Source of the DNA: Rhizorhabdus dicambivorans
Lineage (GTDB): Bacteria; Pseudomonadota; Alphaproteobacteria; Sphingomonadales; Sphingomonadaceae
Reading direction: 5' to 3'
NCBI RefSeq assembly: GCF_002355275.1
Contig: NZ_CP023449.1
Coordinates: 558,001 to 622,000, forward strand
Length of the DNA: 64,000 nucleotides
This document shows positions 8,390-17,782 of this stretch, piece after piece; the first letter of the stretch is position 1, and every line of letters starts with the position of its first letter. The notes beneath the pieces are model-generated. The model was given only the letters and a program-made list of their open reading frames with translations. It was not told where the DNA came from and made no database searches. Position numbers and translations under genes: made by a program.

Positions 8390-9880
8390 TCAGAAGAGGT
8401 CCTGCTGGCGCGGGGCCTGTTCGTCGGAGGCCTTGGGTGCGGCCTTGGGCTTCGCATAGGCCGGTGCGCCGTCCTTCTCAACCCGCGCGTCGACCGTGCC
8501 GTCAGCGAAGTGGAGGGTGAGCAGCCCGGCCGCCTTCGCCTCGGCCGCCGCCGTGAGCACCCCGCCGCCGCGCGCCTCGACGCGGACATAGCCGCGCTGC
8601 AGCGGCTTGTCGGGGTGGAGCTGCTCGGCGATCCGCCACACCGCGTCCAGCCGGTGCCGGCCCTGTTCGATCTTCATCCTGATCGGCCGGTCGCTGAGCC
8701 GGATCGCGGCGAGCCGTTCCCCCGCCCGTTCGAGCTTGCGGTCGAGCAGGGCGGGGCGCAGCGCGCCGGCCGCCTGGGCCAGGTCGCTGCGGGCATGGGC
8801 GATGCGCTGGCCCAGCGCGCGCGGCAGCCGCTCGGCGATGTCGTCCAGCCGCTGCTGCTGGCCGGCGAACAGGCTGTCGAGCGCGGGGAAGCGATCGGCG
8901 ATGGCGTCGTAACGCTCGCCCGCGCGCTCCCTGTAGCGGCGCGCCAGCCGCTCGGCGCGGGCGCCCAGCTCGCGGACATGGTGGGCGAGGTCGGCGCGCA
9001 CCGGCACCGCCATCTCGGCGGCGGCGGTAGGGGTCGGCGCCCGGCGGTCGGCGGCGAAGTCGGCCAGGGTGGTGTCGGTCTCGTGGCCGACCGCCGAGAT
9101 CACCGGGATCGGCGATTCGGCGATGGCGCGGACCACCTCCTCCTCGTTGAAGGCCCACAGGTCCTCGATCGATCCGCCGCCGCGCCCGACGATCAGCAGG
9201 TCGGGGCGGGGCACTGCCCCGTCTTCCGCCAGCGCGCCGAAGCCGCGCACCGCGCGCGCCACCTGCGCCGCGGCACCCTCGCCCTGCACCGCGACCGGCC
9301 AGAGGATGACATGGGTCGGGCAGCGGTCCTCCAGCCGGTGGAGGATGTCGCGGATCACGGCGCCGGTGGGCGAGGTGACGACACCGATGACCCTCGGCAT
9401 GAACGGCAGCGGGCGCTTGCGCCCCTCGTCGAACAACCCTTCGGCGGCGAGCATGCGGCGGCGCTGGTCGAGCAGCGCCATCAGCGCGCCCTGGCCGGCC
9501 AGTTCCATCCGGTCGATAACGATCTGATATTTGGAGCGGCCCGGGAAGGTGGTGAGCTTGCCGGTGGCGATCACCTCGATCCCGTCCTCGGGGCGGAAGC
9601 GCATCGCGGCGGCCTGCCCTTTCCAGATCACCCCGTCGATGCAGGCGCGCTCGTCCTTCAGGCTCAGATAGCAATGGCCCGAGCTGTGCCGCTTGAAGCC
9701 CGATATCTCGCCGCGCACGCGGACATGGCCGAAGGCGTCCTCCACCGTCCGCTTCAGCGCGCCCGACAATTCCGACACGCTGAGCGCAGGCGCGTTGTCG
9801 CCCGGCGACTCCTCCGCTAACAGGCGGGGCCTGTCAGCCGGCTGCCCATGGGGGGTGCCATCGGGGAGAAGCTCGTCCAT
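8390..9880 (-). CDS. xseA: Exodeoxyribonuclease VII large subunit
   Basis: The product of about 496 residues has an N-terminal OB-fold ([28 protein letters not shown]), the central catalytic domain with the signature [15 protein letters not shown] and a GHETD motif ([28 protein letters not shown]), and the long helical C-terminal region. With XseB it degrades single-stranded DNA from both ends and helps in repair. The start at 9880 is set by the family N-terminus; it overlaps the divergent purD start by two bases, so each gene's promoter must lie inside the other. The C-terminus has an extra low-complexity tail (about residues 465-496, rich in K, A and P). Confidence 0.95.
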   Translation of the reverse strand: MDELLPDGTPHGQPADRPRLLAEESPGDNAPALSVSELSGALKRTVEDAFGHVRVRGEISGFKRHSSGHCYLSLKDERACIDGVIWKGQAAAMRFRPEDGIEVIATGKLTTFPGRSKYQIVIDRMELAGQGALMALLDQRRRMLAAEGLFDEGRKRPLPFMPRVIGVVTSPTGAVIRDILHRLEDRCPTHVILWPVAVQGEGAAAQVARAVRGFGALAEDGAVPRPDLLIVGRGGGSIEDLWAFNEEEVVRAIAESPIPVISAVGHETDTTLADFAADRRAPTPTAAAEMAVPVRADLAHHVRELGARAERLARRYRERAGERYDAIADRFPALDSLFAGQQQRLDDIAERLPRALGQRIAHARSDLAQAAGALRPALLDRKLERAGERLAAIRLSDRPIRMKIEQGRHRLDAVWRIAEQLHPDKPLQRGYVRVEARGGGVLTAAAEAKAAGLLTLHFADGTVDARVEKDGAPAYAKPKAAPKASDEQAPRQQDLF

Positions 9881-11186
9881 GATCGTCCTGTTGCTTGGGT
9901 CTGGAGGGCGCGAACATGCGCTGGCCTGGAAGCTGGCGCAATCCGAACGGCTTACCAAGCTGTTCGCCGCGCCCGGCAATCCCGGCATAGCCCAGCATGC
10001 CGAATGCGTCGATCTCGATCCTGCCCATCTCGAATCGGTGCTCGCCTTCGCGCGCGAGGAGAATGTCGGGCTGGTGGTGATCGGGCCGGAAGCGCCGCTG
10101 GTCGCCGGCCTCGCCGATCTGCTGCGCGAGAACGGCATCCTCACCTTCGGGCCGAACCAGGCGGCGGCCCAGCTCGAGGGGTCGAAGGGCTTCACCAAGG
10201 ATCTGTGCCGGCGGGAGGACATCCCCACCGCCGCCTATGGCCGCTTCACCAATGCCGGCGCCGCCAAGGCCGCGCTCGACAGCTTCGGCGTGCCGGTGGT
10301 GATCAAGGCCGATGGTCTCGCCGCCGGCAAGGGCGTGGTCATCGCCGAGAGCCGGCGCGAGGCGGAAAATGCGATCGACGACATGTTCGGCGGCACCTTC
10401 GGCGCTGCTGGCGCCGAGGTGGTGGTCGAGGAGTTCCTGACCGGCGAGGAGGCGAGCTTCTTCGCGCTGACCGACGGAACCACCGTCGTCCCGCTGGGAT
10501 CGGCGCAGGACCACAAGCGCGTCGGCGACGGCGATACCGGCCCCAACACCGGCGGCATGGGCGCCTACAGCCCCGCGCCGGTGCTGACTCCCGAGCTGGA
10601 AGCCCGGGCGATGAAGGAGATCGTCGAGCCGACCGTGCGGGCGATGGCGGCGGCCGGCATCCCCTATTCGGGCGTGCTCTACGCCGGGCTGATGCTCACC
10701 GCCGATGGCCCCAAGCTGATCGAGTATAACGCGCGCTTCGGCGATCCCGAATGCCAGGTGCTGATGCTGCGGCTGGAGGAGGACCTGATCACCCTGATGC
10801 TGGCGGTCGCCGAAGGCCGGCTCGCCGAGCTCGCACCGCCCAGCCTCTCGCCCAACACCGCGCTGACCGTGGTGATGGCGGCGAAGGGCTATCCCGGCAC
10901 CCCGGCCAAGGGCGGCGCGATCCGCCGGATCGAGGAGGCCGAGGCGAAGGGCGCGAAGATATTCCACGCCGGCACCGCCATGTCGCAGGGCGGCTGGCTG
11001 ATCGCGAACGGGGGCCGCGTGCTCAACGTCACCACGCTCGGCAAGGATATCGCCGAGGCGCGCGAAACCGCCTATGCGGCGGTCGACGAGCTCGATTTCG
11101 CGAGCGGCTTCTGCCGGCGCGACATCGGCTGGCGCGAATTGGCACGGCAGCGGAACGCTTCCGCCCCTGCCGCATTGGACGGATAG
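9879..11186 (+). CDS. purD: Phosphoribosylamine-glycine ligase
   Basis: The protein of about 435 residues is a full-length PurD: the N-terminal [14 protein letters not shown] motif, the ATP-grasp core ([56 protein letters not shown]) and the C-terminal domain. It catalyses the second step of purine synthesis, joining glycine to 5-phosphoribosylamine with ATP. The ATG at 9879 matches the family start; the upstream extension of the frame to 9693 is antisense to xseA. The start codon shares two bases with the divergent xseA start codon. Confidence 0.97.
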   Translation: MIVLLLGSGGREHALAWKLAQSERLTKLFAAPGNPGIAQHAECVDLDPAHLESVLAFAREENVGLVVIGPEAPLVAGLADLLRENGILTFGPNQAAAQLEGSKGFTKDLCRREDIPTAAYGRFTNAGAAKAALDSFGVPVVIKADGLAAGKGVVIAESRREAENAIDDMFGGTFGAAGAEVVVEEFLTGEEASFFALTDGTTVVPLGSAQDHKRVGDGDTGPNTGGMGAYSPAPVLTPELEARAMKEIVEPTVRAMAAAGIPYSGVLYAGLMLTADGPKLIEYNARFGDPECQVLMLRLEEDLITLMLAVAEGRLAELAPPSLSPNTALTVVMAAKGYPGTPAKGGAIRRIEEAEAKGAKIFHAGTAMSQGGWLIANGGRVLNVTTLGKDIAEARETAYAAVDELDFASGFCRRDIGWRELARQRNASAPAALDG

Positions 11187-11210
11187 AACAGAAGTTCGAA
11201 AGGACGGGGA

Positions 11211-11690
11211 ATGTCGAACACCACCCTCATCATCGCCGCCGTGGTCGCGGTCCTGGCCGTCGTCGGGCTGTTCCTGCTGCTGCGCACGCCCACCCAGCGC
11301 GTCCAGCTGAGCGATAGCGCGCCGCCCCCGGCCGCGCCGAAGCCCGCTCCGCTCGCGAAGGAAGGCCATGGCGTCGTCGACAGCGCTGCCGCGGCGGTGC
11401 TCGACATGGCGGGCCCGGTGATCGGCGTCGACGCGCACCCCGATCTGCCCGCCGACGATCTCACCCGGATCAAGGGGCTCGGCCCCAAGGCGCAGGGCGT
11501 GCTCAACGGTATCGGCATCCGCCATTTCGCCCAGATCGCCGCGCTCGATCCCGGCCAGGCGGCCGAGCTCGACGCGCGCCTTGGCGCCTTCAAGGGCCGC
11601 CTGTTCCGCGATCGCTGGATCGATCAGGCCCGCTATCTGGAGCAGGACGACGTGGCGGGATTCGAAAAGGAATTCGGCAAGCTGGGATGA
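11211..11690 (+). CDS. Membrane-anchored helix-hairpin-helix protein
   Basis: The 159-residue protein begins with one transmembrane helix (about residues 5-25), followed by a proline/alanine-rich linker and a C-terminal helix-hairpin-helix domain (DDLTRIKGLGPKAQGVLNGIGI.HFAQIAAL, about 82-112) like that found at the C-terminus of some NADH dehydrogenase subunit E and ribosomal L21-type proteins. The motif may bind DNA or a protein partner; the role is unknown. It lies 24 bases after purD and has a GGGGA Shine-Dalgarno directly before the ATG. The stop overlaps the next small gene (ATGA). Confidence 0.7.
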   Translation: MSNTTLIIAAVVAVLAVVGLFLLLRTPTQRVQLSDSAPPPAAPKPAPLAKEGHGVVDSAAAAVLDMAGPVIGVDAHPDLPADDLTRIKGLGPKAQGVLNGIGIRHFAQIAALDPGQAAELDARLGAFKGRLFRDRWIDQARYLEQDDVAGFEKEFGKLG

Positions 11691-11812
11691 GCGATCGCAC
11701 GATCAAGATCGGCGTCGGCCTGTTTGTCTCGATGATCGCGCTAGCCGCCATCGTTACGGGTTATGATGCGTGGTTTGCGCCGCTTATGGATTGCCTCCAG
11801 CCTCCGCATTGA
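11687..11812 (+). CDS. Small single-pass membrane protein (41 aa)
   Basis: The reading frame starts with ATG at 11687, overlapping the preceding stop by 4 bases, and encodes MSDRTIKIGVGLFVSMIAL followed by more hydrophobic residues, so about residues 7-25 form one transmembrane helix. The overlap argues for translational coupling with the helix-hairpin-helix gene. There is no recognisable family. It is short, but the start/stop overlap, codon use and membrane segment support a real gene. Confidence 0.5.
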   Translation: MSDRTIKIGVGLFVSMIALAAIVTGYDAWFAPLMDCLQPPH

Positions 11813-11825
11813 GCGGGAGGCTTGC

Positions 11826-12530
11826 CTAACCCATCCCCTGCAGCGCGGCGAACCTGCTTACCGCCGCCGCCGGCCCCGCCGGATCGTTCCACACCGCGCC
11901 CGACACCGCCAGGAAATCGGCGCCCGCCGCGATCAGCGGGGCGGCATTGTCCGGCGTGATCCCGCCGATCGCGACCGAGGGCAGCTCGAACAGGGTAGAC
12001 CACCAGCCGAGGATCGATGGCTCGGGCCGGTGCTCGGTCTCCTTGGTGTCGGTCGGATAGAAGGCGCCGAAGGCGACATAGTCGGCCCCGGCATCGCCCG
12101 CTTCCATCGCCAGGTGCCGGCTGTCGTGGCAGGTGACGCCGATCTGCGCCTTGGCGCCCAGCAGCTGCCGGGCCTCGCGCGGATCGCCGTCCTCCTGGCC
12201 GAGATGGACGCCGTCGGCATCCAGCCGCTTGGCCAGGCCGATCGAATCATTGACGATGAACGCCACCTCGCGTGAGGCGCAGACCGCCTGCAGCGGGCGC
12301 GCCAGTTCGGCGATGCGATGTTCGTCCATCCCCTTGAGGCGCAGCTGGAAGGCGGCGACCAGCCCCGGCGCCGCGTCGATCGCGGCGGCCAGCGTCTCGG
12401 CGAAGTCCGCGTCGATCGCAGGCGGGGAGATCAGGTAGAGCTTGCACGGCGGGCGCCTGTCGTCGCGCTCGAAGCGATCGGCGAAGCCGGGGTCGAGGGT
12501 GAGGTCGTCATCGTCGAAATCGTCGGTCAT
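11826..12530 (-). CDS. thiE: Thiamine phosphate synthase
   Basis: The 234-residue protein is a TIM-barrel ThiE. Visible motifs are KLYLISPP at the first strand, FQLRLKGMDEH, FIVNDSIGLAKRLDADGVHLGQED (pyrophosphate/Mg site), YVAFGAFYPTDTKE and VAIGGITPDN. It couples HMP pyrophosphate with thiazole phosphate to make thiamine monophosphate. An acidic N-terminal extension of about 25 residues (TDDFDDDDL) is unusual. It lies downstream of the aldolase gene on the same strand, about 200 bases away, with an interspersed repeat between them. Confidence 0.92.
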   Translation of the reverse strand: MTDDFDDDDLTLDPGFADRFERDDRRPPCKLYLISPPAIDADFAETLAAAIDAAPGLVAAFQLRLKGMDEHRIAELARPLQAVCASREVAFIVNDSIGLAKRLDADGVHLGQEDGDPREARQLLGAKAQIGVTCHDSRHLAMEAGDAGADYVAFGAFYPTDTKETEHRPEPSILGWWSTLFELPSVAIGGITPDNAAPLIAAGADFLAVSGAVWNDPAGPAAAVSRFAALQGMG

Positions 12531-12550
12531 GGTGCCGCTCTACCCTAAAC

Positions 12551-12691
12551 CGTCATGCCAGCGAAGGCTGGCATCCATGTCTGTTGCCTCTCGCGATGGC
12601 ATCCCGGGTGAATGGAGACATGGACTCCAGCCTTCGGCTTTGCCGAAGTTTATCCTGAGCGCCTGCAAGGCAGTCGAAGGGCTGGGGTGAC
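12551..12691. repeat. Composite interspersed repeat between fba and thiE
   Basis: The left arm starts CGTCATGCCAGCGAAGGCTGG and reaches CATCCATGTCT; the right arm (AGACATGGACTCCAGCCTTCG ... CTGGGGTGAC) is its inverse but is interrupted by a second repeat of about 45 bp (GGCTTTGCCGAAG ... GGCAGTCGAAGG). This is one repeat nested in another. Related arms occur at 50000-50090 and 58108-58128. Confidence 0.7.
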
Positions 12692-12729
12692 ACCCCTAGG
12701 GTGGGACGGGGGCCCACCCCAAAGCCGGT

Positions 12730-13635
12730 TCACGCCGCCACGGTCGCCTTGTCGGTCGATGCCGCGTAGATCTCGTCGATCGCCGAACCCAGCGACGCGT
12801 TGAACTCGGCGTCGCTCATCTGGGCGCGCAGGTCCTCGAGCAGGGCGCGGCTGAAGCTCGCTATCACGCCGCGGTTCTTCGCCAGCTCGACGCAGGCCTG
12901 CGGCCGGGCAAAGCCGCCCGACAGCGCCACGACGCGCAGCACGCGGGGATGGTCGACCAGCGGGTCGAACAGGCCCGGCTTCACCGGCAGCGACAGCTTC
13001 AGCATCACCTTGTCGTCGCCGGTCAGCGCGTCGAGCGCCTTCAGCAGTTCCTCGAGCAGGATCTGGTCGGCCTCGGCGCGCTCCGGGCTCTTGATGTTCA
13101 CCTCGGGCTCGATGATCGGCATCAGCCCGCCGGCCAGCACCTGCTTGCCGACCTCGAACTGCTGCTTGACCACGGCGGCGATGCCTTCGCGATTGGCGAG
13201 GTTGATCACCGAACGCTCCTTGGTGCCGAACACGCCCAGCGCCTTCGAACGGGCCAGCAGCGCATCCAGCTCGGGCATCGGCTTCATCAGCTGGACGCCG
13301 TTCTTCTCGTCCTCCAGCCCCTTGTCGATCTTGATGAAGGGGACGACGCCGCGCGCGTTCAGCGCCTGCGGGGTCGGCTTGCCGTCGACCTGGCCGTCCA
13401 TCGTCCGCTCGAACAGGATCGCGCCGATCACCTTGTCGCCGGTGAAGGCGGGGGAGGTGATGATGCGGCTGCGCATCGCGTGGATCAGGCCGAACATCTC
13501 CTCCTCGGAGTTCCAGGCACCTTCCTCGATGCCATAGCCCTTGAGCGCCTTGGGGGTCGAACCGCCGCTCTGGTCCAGCGCCGCGATGAACCCTTCACCC
13601 TCGGCGATCTTCTTCGCCATCACCTGATCGACCAT
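12730..13635 (-). CDS. Class I fructose-bisphosphate aldolase
   Basis: The 301-residue protein matches bacterial class I (Schiff-base) aldolases: N-terminal FIAALDQSGGSTPKAL, the GAILFERTMDG segment, VPFIKIDKGLE, PIIEPEVNIKSPERAEAD and the lysine-bearing MLKLSLPVK. It splits fructose 1,6-bisphosphate into DHAP and GAP, or runs the reverse step in gluconeogenesis. The ATG at 13635 has AGGAG about 10 bases upstream. It is the distal enzyme of the tkt-gap-pgk cluster, separated from pgk by two 2OG-oxygenase genes. Confidence 0.95.
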   Translation of the reverse strand: MVDQVMAKKIAEGEGFIAALDQSGGSTPKALKGYGIEEGAWNSEEEMFGLIHAMRSRIITSPAFTGDKVIGAILFERTMDGQVDGKPTPQALNARGVVPFIKIDKGLEDEKNGVQLMKPMPELDALLARSKALGVFGTKERSVINLANREGIAAVVKQQFEVGKQVLAGGLMPIIEPEVNIKSPERAEADQILLEELLKALDALTGDDKVMLKLSLPVKPGLFDPLVDHPRVLRVVALSGGFARPQACVELAKNRGVIASFSRALLEDLRAQMSDAEFNASLGSAIDEIYAASTDKATVAA

Positions 13636-13704
13636 GTCAGCTTGTCTCCTGTCTGCGTGCAGTGCCCCTAGCCAAGCTTGGGCGGGGATGGCAACCGGCG
13701 ACGG

Positions 13705-14352
13705 TCAGCCGGCCGGGCGAATTGCGATCAGATTGATCGCGATCGAGATACGTTCCCCGGGGCCCAGATAGGGCCGGACGCCATGGCGCAGCCAGGCGGG
13801 GAACATCAGCAGCTGGCCCGATCGCGGCCGGACCAGCTGGTCGGGCTCGGCCAGCGGATCCTCGGGCCTTGGCCGCAGGCGCAGCCCCGGCTGCTCCATC
13901 AGCATCGCCGGCATGCGCGGATCCTCCAGGGTCAGCTCCCCGCCCAGCGCCCGGTCGGCCGAGCCCGCATAGCCGTCGTCGACATAATAGACCGCCGACC
14001 AATAGGCCCCGGCATGGCAGTGGAACTGGTTCGATCCGCCATGGGCCGAGACATTGGCCCAGGCCTCGGCATACCAGCTGAACGGCGTCGCGCCCTTTGG
14101 GCGGATGTCGACGGTCTGGGCGTTGGCGATGGCGATCGCCCGCTCGATCAGCGGCCGGAAGGCCGGGCCGCCCCAGTCGAGCATCGCGGTGTCGCTGTGC
14201 CAGCCCAGCCGGTTCGACCGCTGCATTCCGGCCGGGTCCTGCGCGCGGCGGGCGCGGATCGTGGCGGCCAGCTGCGGATTGATCGTCTCGTGGCCGGGCA
14301 GCATGTCGGCCAGCAGCGGCGTCTCGAACAGCGATAGGACCTGAGGCTCCAT
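13705..14352 (-). CDS. 2OG-Fe(II) oxygenase, TIGR02466-like (second of a pair)
   Basis: The 215-residue protein resembles the TIGR02466 group of putative 2OG-Fe(II) oxygenases. The core strand SNQFHCHAGAYWSAVYYV carries the first iron-binding histidine region, and the C-terminal LMFPAWLRHGVRPYLGPGERISIAINL carries the distal histidine and the arginine for 2-oxoglutarate. The ATG shares one base with the stop codon of the preceding paralogous gene (TGATG), so the two are co-translated. The substrate is unknown. Its place between pgk and the aldolase gene is not explained by glycolysis. Confidence 0.8.
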   Translation of the reverse strand: MEPQVLSLFETPLLADMLPGHETINPQLAATIRARRAQDPAGMQRSNRLGWHSDTAMLDWGGPAFRPLIERAIAIANAQTVDIRPKGATPFSWYAEAWANVSAHGGSNQFHCHAGAYWSAVYYVDDGYAGSADRALGGELTLEDPRMPAMLMEQPGLRLRPRPEDPLAEPDQLVRPRSGQLLMFPAWLRHGVRPYLGPGERISIAINLIAIRPAG

Positions 14353-14981
14353 CAGCCGATCCAGTCCGCGCGGAAGGTCAGCCCGATCGAGACGCGCGGC
14401 CGGTCCCCGTCGAACGGCCGCACGCCATGCATCAGCCAGCTCGGGAACATCACGATGGCGCCGCTGCGGGCGGCTATCCGCACCTCATGCTGGTCGGGGG
14501 TGCCGTCGCGGCGGCGGGGCCGCAGCTCGGGGATCGGCATCCGTACCGCCGGGTAGCGCGGGTCGAGGAAGACCAGGTCGCCGCCCTCCGTGCCGCCGCC
14601 GTCGTCGATATCGCAGATCGCCGTCCAGCTGGAGCCGGGATGGCTTCGCAGGTCGATCGCCCCATGCCGGTCGAGCACTTCGGCCCAGCCCGTCATCGTC
14701 CAGCGGAAGCCGCGCCCCTCCGCCCGCTGCTCCTTGTCGACGGTCATCCCGTCGATCCGGCGCAGGACATGGTCGCACAGCGCCCGCGCCGCCTCTCCGC
14801 CCCAGTGCGGCAGGTCCGGGGTGGATCGCCAGCGGGGGGAGGGGTCGCGATCGGCCGCGCGGCGCGCCAGGATGGTGTCGCGCAGCGCCGCGCCCCCGGC
14901 CTCGAAACCGGGCCAGGATTCGATGACGATCTGCGTCGGGAAGAAAGGGACGAGCCGCGGCTGGGGCGACGGCTCGGCCAA
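14352..14981 (-). CDS. 2OG-Fe(II) oxygenase, TIGR02466-like (first of a pair)
   Basis: The protein of about 209 residues is a distant paralogue of its downstream neighbour: N-terminal LVPFFPTQIVIESWPGF, a middle SSWTAICDIDDG strand, and IVMFPSWLMHGVRPFDGDRPRVSIGLTFR with the distal His and Arg. The expected first histidine is less clear here: the matching strand reads SHPGSSWTAICDI. The start is inferred as a TTG at 14981, three bases from the pgk stop, because a longer frame would overlap pgk and no ATG follows in the conserved region. Translation is likely coupled to pgk. Function unknown. Confidence 0.72.
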   Translation of the reverse strand: MAEPSPQPRLVPFFPTQIVIESWPGFEAGGAALRDTILARRAADRDPSPRWRSTPDLPHWGGEAARALCDHVLRRIDGMTVDKEQRAEGRGFRWTMTGWAEVLDRHGAIDLRSHPGSSWTAICDIDDGGGTEGGDLVFLDPRYPAVRMPIPELRPRRRDGTPDQHEVRIAARSGAIVMFPSWLMHGVRPFDGDRPRVSIGLTFRADWIG

Positions 14982-14983
14982 TC

Positions 14984-16177
14984 TCAGGCCTCTAGCGCCT
15001 TGACGCCGGGCAGCTCGCGGCCTTCCATCCATTCCAGGAAGGCGCCGCCGGCGGTCGACACGAAGCTGAAGTCGTCGGCCACGCCGGCATGGTTCAGCGC
15101 CGCGACGGTGTCGCCGCCGCCCGCCACCGACACCAGCGATCCGCCCTTGGTCAGCGCCGCCGCCGTCTTGGCCAGCGCGACGGTGGCGGTGTCGAACGGG
15201 GCGATCTCGAACGCGCCCATCGGCCCGTTCCACACCAGCGTCCTGCACGTCTTGAGCGCGTCGCCCAGCGCCTCGACGGCGGCCGGGCCGACGTCGAGGA
15301 TCATCTCGTCGGCGGCGACCTCGTGGACGTTGACGGTGCGGGTCGGCGGGTTCGCCTTGAACTCCTTCGCCACCACCACGTCATAGGGCAGGTGGACGAT
15401 GCACTCGGCCTTTTCGGCGGCGTCGAGTATCTCGATCACGCTATCCTTCAGGTCGTGCTCGCACAGCGACTTGCCGACATCCACGCCGCGCGCGGCCAGG
15501 AAGGTGTTGGCCATGCCCCCGCCGATGATCAGATGATCGACCTTGGCGACGAGATGCTTGAGCACGTCCAGCTTGGTCGACACCTTGGCGCCGCCGACCA
15601 CCGCCGCGACCGGATGTTCGGGCTTGCCCAGCGCCTTTTCCAGCGCTTCCAGTTCGGCCTGCATCGATCGGCCGGCATAGGCCGGCAGCAGATGGGCCAG
15701 CCCCTCGGTCGAGACATGGGCGCGGTGCGCGGCCGAGAAGGCGTCGTTGACGTAGAGATCGCCGAGCCTGGCCATCGCCTTCGCCAGCTCTGGGTCGTTC
15801 TTTTCCTCGCCCTTGTGGAAGCGGGTGTTCTCCAGCAGCGCGATGTCGCCCGGCTCCAGCTGGGCGACCGCCGCCTCGGCCTGCTCGCCGCAGCAGTCGC
15901 CGACGAAGCGGACGTCGCGGCCCAGCACGTCGCGGAAGGCGTGGGTGACCTGGGCCAGGCTCATATCGGGATTGCGCTCGCCCTTGGGGCGGCCGAAATG
16001 GGCCAGCACCAGCACGATCGCACCCTTGTCGGCCAGCTCGGCGACGGTCGGCGCGGCGGCGCGCAGGCGGGTGTCGTCGGTGACCCGGCCCTCCTCCATC
16101 GGCACGTTGAGGTCCTCGCGGACCAGCACGCGCTTGCCGCGCACATCACCCAGATCGTCGAGCGTCCTGAAAGCCAT
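14984..16177 (-). CDS. pgk: Phosphoglycerate kinase
   Basis: The 397-residue enzyme is full length: [15 protein letters not shown] at the N-terminus, [25 protein letters not shown]-like segment, [13 protein letters not shown], the hinge and the C-terminal nucleotide-binding motifs [15 protein letters not shown] and [12 protein letters not shown]. It makes ATP from 1,3-bisphosphoglycerate in glycolysis. The ATG at 16177 overlaps the stop of the MOSC gene (TAATG). It lies in the tkt-gap-MOSC-pgk transcription unit. Confidence 0.97.
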   Translation of the reverse strand: MAFRTLDDLGDVRGKRVLVREDLNVPMEEGRVTDDTRLRAAAPTVAELADKGAIVLVLAHFGRPKGERNPDMSLAQVTHAFRDVLGRDVRFVGDCCGEQAEAAVAQLEPGDIALLENTRFHKGEEKNDPELAKAMARLGDLYVNDAFSAAHRAHVSTEGLAHLLPAYAGRSMQAELEALEKALGKPEHPVAAVVGGAKVSTKLDVLKHLVAKVDHLIIGGGMANTFLAARGVDVGKSLCEHDLKDSVIEILDAAEKAECIVHLPYDVVVAKEFKANPPTRTVNVHEVAADEMILDVGPAAVEALGDALKTCRTLVWNGPMGAFEIAPFDTATVALAKTAAALTKGGSLVSVAGGGDTVAALNHAGVADDFSFVSTAGGAFLEWMEGRELPGVKALEA

Positions 16178-16632
16178 TATCCTGATACCTCTACACTATC
16201 GCCAAGCGCGATCGCGCCCGCCTCGATCACGCGGCAGGTGCGCCCGCCGCGCCATTCGGGGCGGAGCGCCAGCTGCAGCCCGTCGGCCACCGCATCCATC
16301 CGGCGGCAGGGATCGCATTCGCCGGTGATCTCCAGCAGCGCCTGCCCGATCCGGACGCGGGCACCCTCTTCGCGGGGCAGCGCGATCCCCTCGACCAGCA
16401 GGTTTGCCCGGCGCTGTTCCCAGCTCACCGGCGTCCCCAGTTCGGCGAGCGCCGCCGTCCAGTCCTCGGCCAGCAGGATCGTCACCTGGCGCCTGTTGGA
16501 TTTGCCGGGGCGGATCGCGCCGCGATGGTCGCCATGCACCCCGGTGTCCAGCCCGATCGCGACATGGTCGATCACCTCCACCGGGCCGTGGGGACGGTCC
16601 TTGCGGGCGATGCCGATCAGCCGGCCGGGCAT
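16177..16632 (-). CDS. MOSC domain protein
   Basis: The 151-residue protein is a stand-alone MOSC domain. It contains the usual [27 protein letters not shown]-type strand region, [10 protein letters not shown] and the cysteine-containing [12 protein letters not shown], where the conserved cysteine would handle sulfur. MOSC proteins act as sulfur carriers or molybdenum-cofactor-dependent reductase subunits; the partner is not visible here. It lies between gap and pgk on the same strand, with its stop overlapping the pgk start, an unexpected member of a glycolytic operon. Confidence 0.85.
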   Translation of the reverse strand: MPGRLIGIARKDRPHGPVEVIDHVAIGLDTGVHGDHRGAIRPGKSNRRQVTILLAEDWTAALAELGTPVSWEQRRANLLVEGIALPREEGARVRIGQALLEITGECDPCRRMDAVADGLQLALRPEWRGGRTCRVIEAGAIALGDSVEVSG

Positions 16633-16643
16633 GCTCAGCCCCT

Positions 16644-16725
16644 CGTCGCCCCGGCGGAGGCCGGGGCCGTAACGGGCAGGCGCGGTCCCTTTCCTCTTGC
16701 GGCCCCGGCCTCCGCCGGGGCGACG
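16644..16725. repeat. 26-bp perfect inverted repeat between gap and the MOSC gene
   Basis: The arms at 16644-16669 (CGTCGCCCCGGCGGAGGCCG...) and 16700-16725 are perfect inverse copies of 26 bp with a 30-bp spacer. The same repeat family recurs at 48024-48186. In the mRNA the arms would form a very stable hairpin between gap and the downstream genes and could lower distal expression. Confidence 0.85.
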
Positions 16726-16749
16726 AGAAGGAGGGGGACCGCGGTCACC

Positions 16750-17757
16750 TTACAGGAACTTCGCCATCGCGCCGGCGGTGTCGACCATCCGGTTGGAGAA
16801 GCCCCACTCATTGTCGTACCAGCTGAGCACGCGGACCAGCTTGCCCTCGAGCACCGCGGTCTCGAGGCTGTCGACCGTCGACGAGTGCGAGTCATGGTTG
16901 AGGTCGATCGAGACCAGGGGCTCGTCGGTATAGCCGAGCACGCCCTTGAGCGGGCCGTCCGAGGCGGCCTTGAGCAGGGCGTTGACCTCTTCCTTGGTGG
17001 TGTCGCGCTTCGGCGTGAAGGTCAGGTCGATCATCGAGACGTTCGGGGTCGGCACGCGGATCGCCGAACCGTCGAGCTTGCCCTTCAGCTCGGGCAGCAC
17101 CTCGCCCACCGCGCGGGCGGCGCCCGTCGTGGTCGGGATCATCGACATCGCGGCGGCACGGGCGCGGCGCGGATCGTCGTGGATCTGGTCGAGGATCTTC
17201 TGATCGTTGGTATAGGCGTGGACGGTGGTCATCAGGCCGCGCTCGATGCCGATCGCGTCGTTGAGGACCTTGGCGACCGGCGCCAGGCAGTTGGTGGTGC
17301 ACGAGGCGTTCGATACGATCTTGTGGTCGCCCGTCAGCTTGTCGTGGTTGACGCCGTAGACGACCGTCAGGTCGACATTCTTGGCGGGGGCCGAGATCAG
17401 CACGCGCTTGGCGCCGGCGTCGAGATGCTTCTGGCCGCCGTCGCGATCGGTGAAGAAGCCGGTGCACTCCAGCGCGATGTCGACGCCGTTGGCGGCGTGC
17501 GGAAGCTTGGCCGGATCGCGCTCGGCGGTCACCTGGATGCGCTTGCCGTCGACGATCAGGTCGTTGCCGTCGACGTCGACCGTGCCCTTATAGGGGCCAT
17601 GGACGCTGTCGCGCTTGAACAGGCGCGCATTGGCCTTGGCGTCGGCGAGGTCGTTGATCGAGACCAGCTCCAGGCCGCAGCCCGGATTTTCGAGGATGGC
17701 GCGGGCGACGTTCCGCCCGATGCGCCCGAAACCATTGATCGCAACCTTCACCGCCAT
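16750..17757 (-). CDS. gap: Glyceraldehyde-3-phosphate dehydrogenase, type I
   Basis: The 335-residue enzyme has the NAD-binding start [14 protein letters not shown], the active-site cysteine motif [12 protein letters not shown], the catalytic His region and the C-terminal [16 protein letters not shown]. It oxidises GAP to 1,3-bisphosphoglycerate with NAD and phosphate. It lies 25 bases after tkt on the same strand, and a 26-bp inverted repeat follows it before the MOSC and pgk genes. Confidence 0.97.
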   Translation of the reverse strand: MAVKVAINGFGRIGRNVARAILENPGCGLELVSINDLADAKANARLFKRDSVHGPYKGTVDVDGNDLIVDGKRIQVTAERDPAKLPHAANGVDIALECTGFFTDRDGGQKHLDAGAKRVLISAPAKNVDLTVVYGVNHDKLTGDHKIVSNASCTTNCLAPVAKVLNDAIGIERGLMTTVHAYTNDQKILDQIHDDPRRARAAAMSMIPTTTGAARAVGEVLPELKGKLDGSAIRVPTPNVSMIDLTFTPKRDTTKEEVNALLKAASDGPLKGVLGYTDEPLVSIDLNHDSHSSTVDSLETAVLEGKLVRVLSWYDNEWGFSNRMVDTAGAMAKFL

Positions 17758-17782
17758 GTGCCGAAACTCCTGCTAGCTTTTC

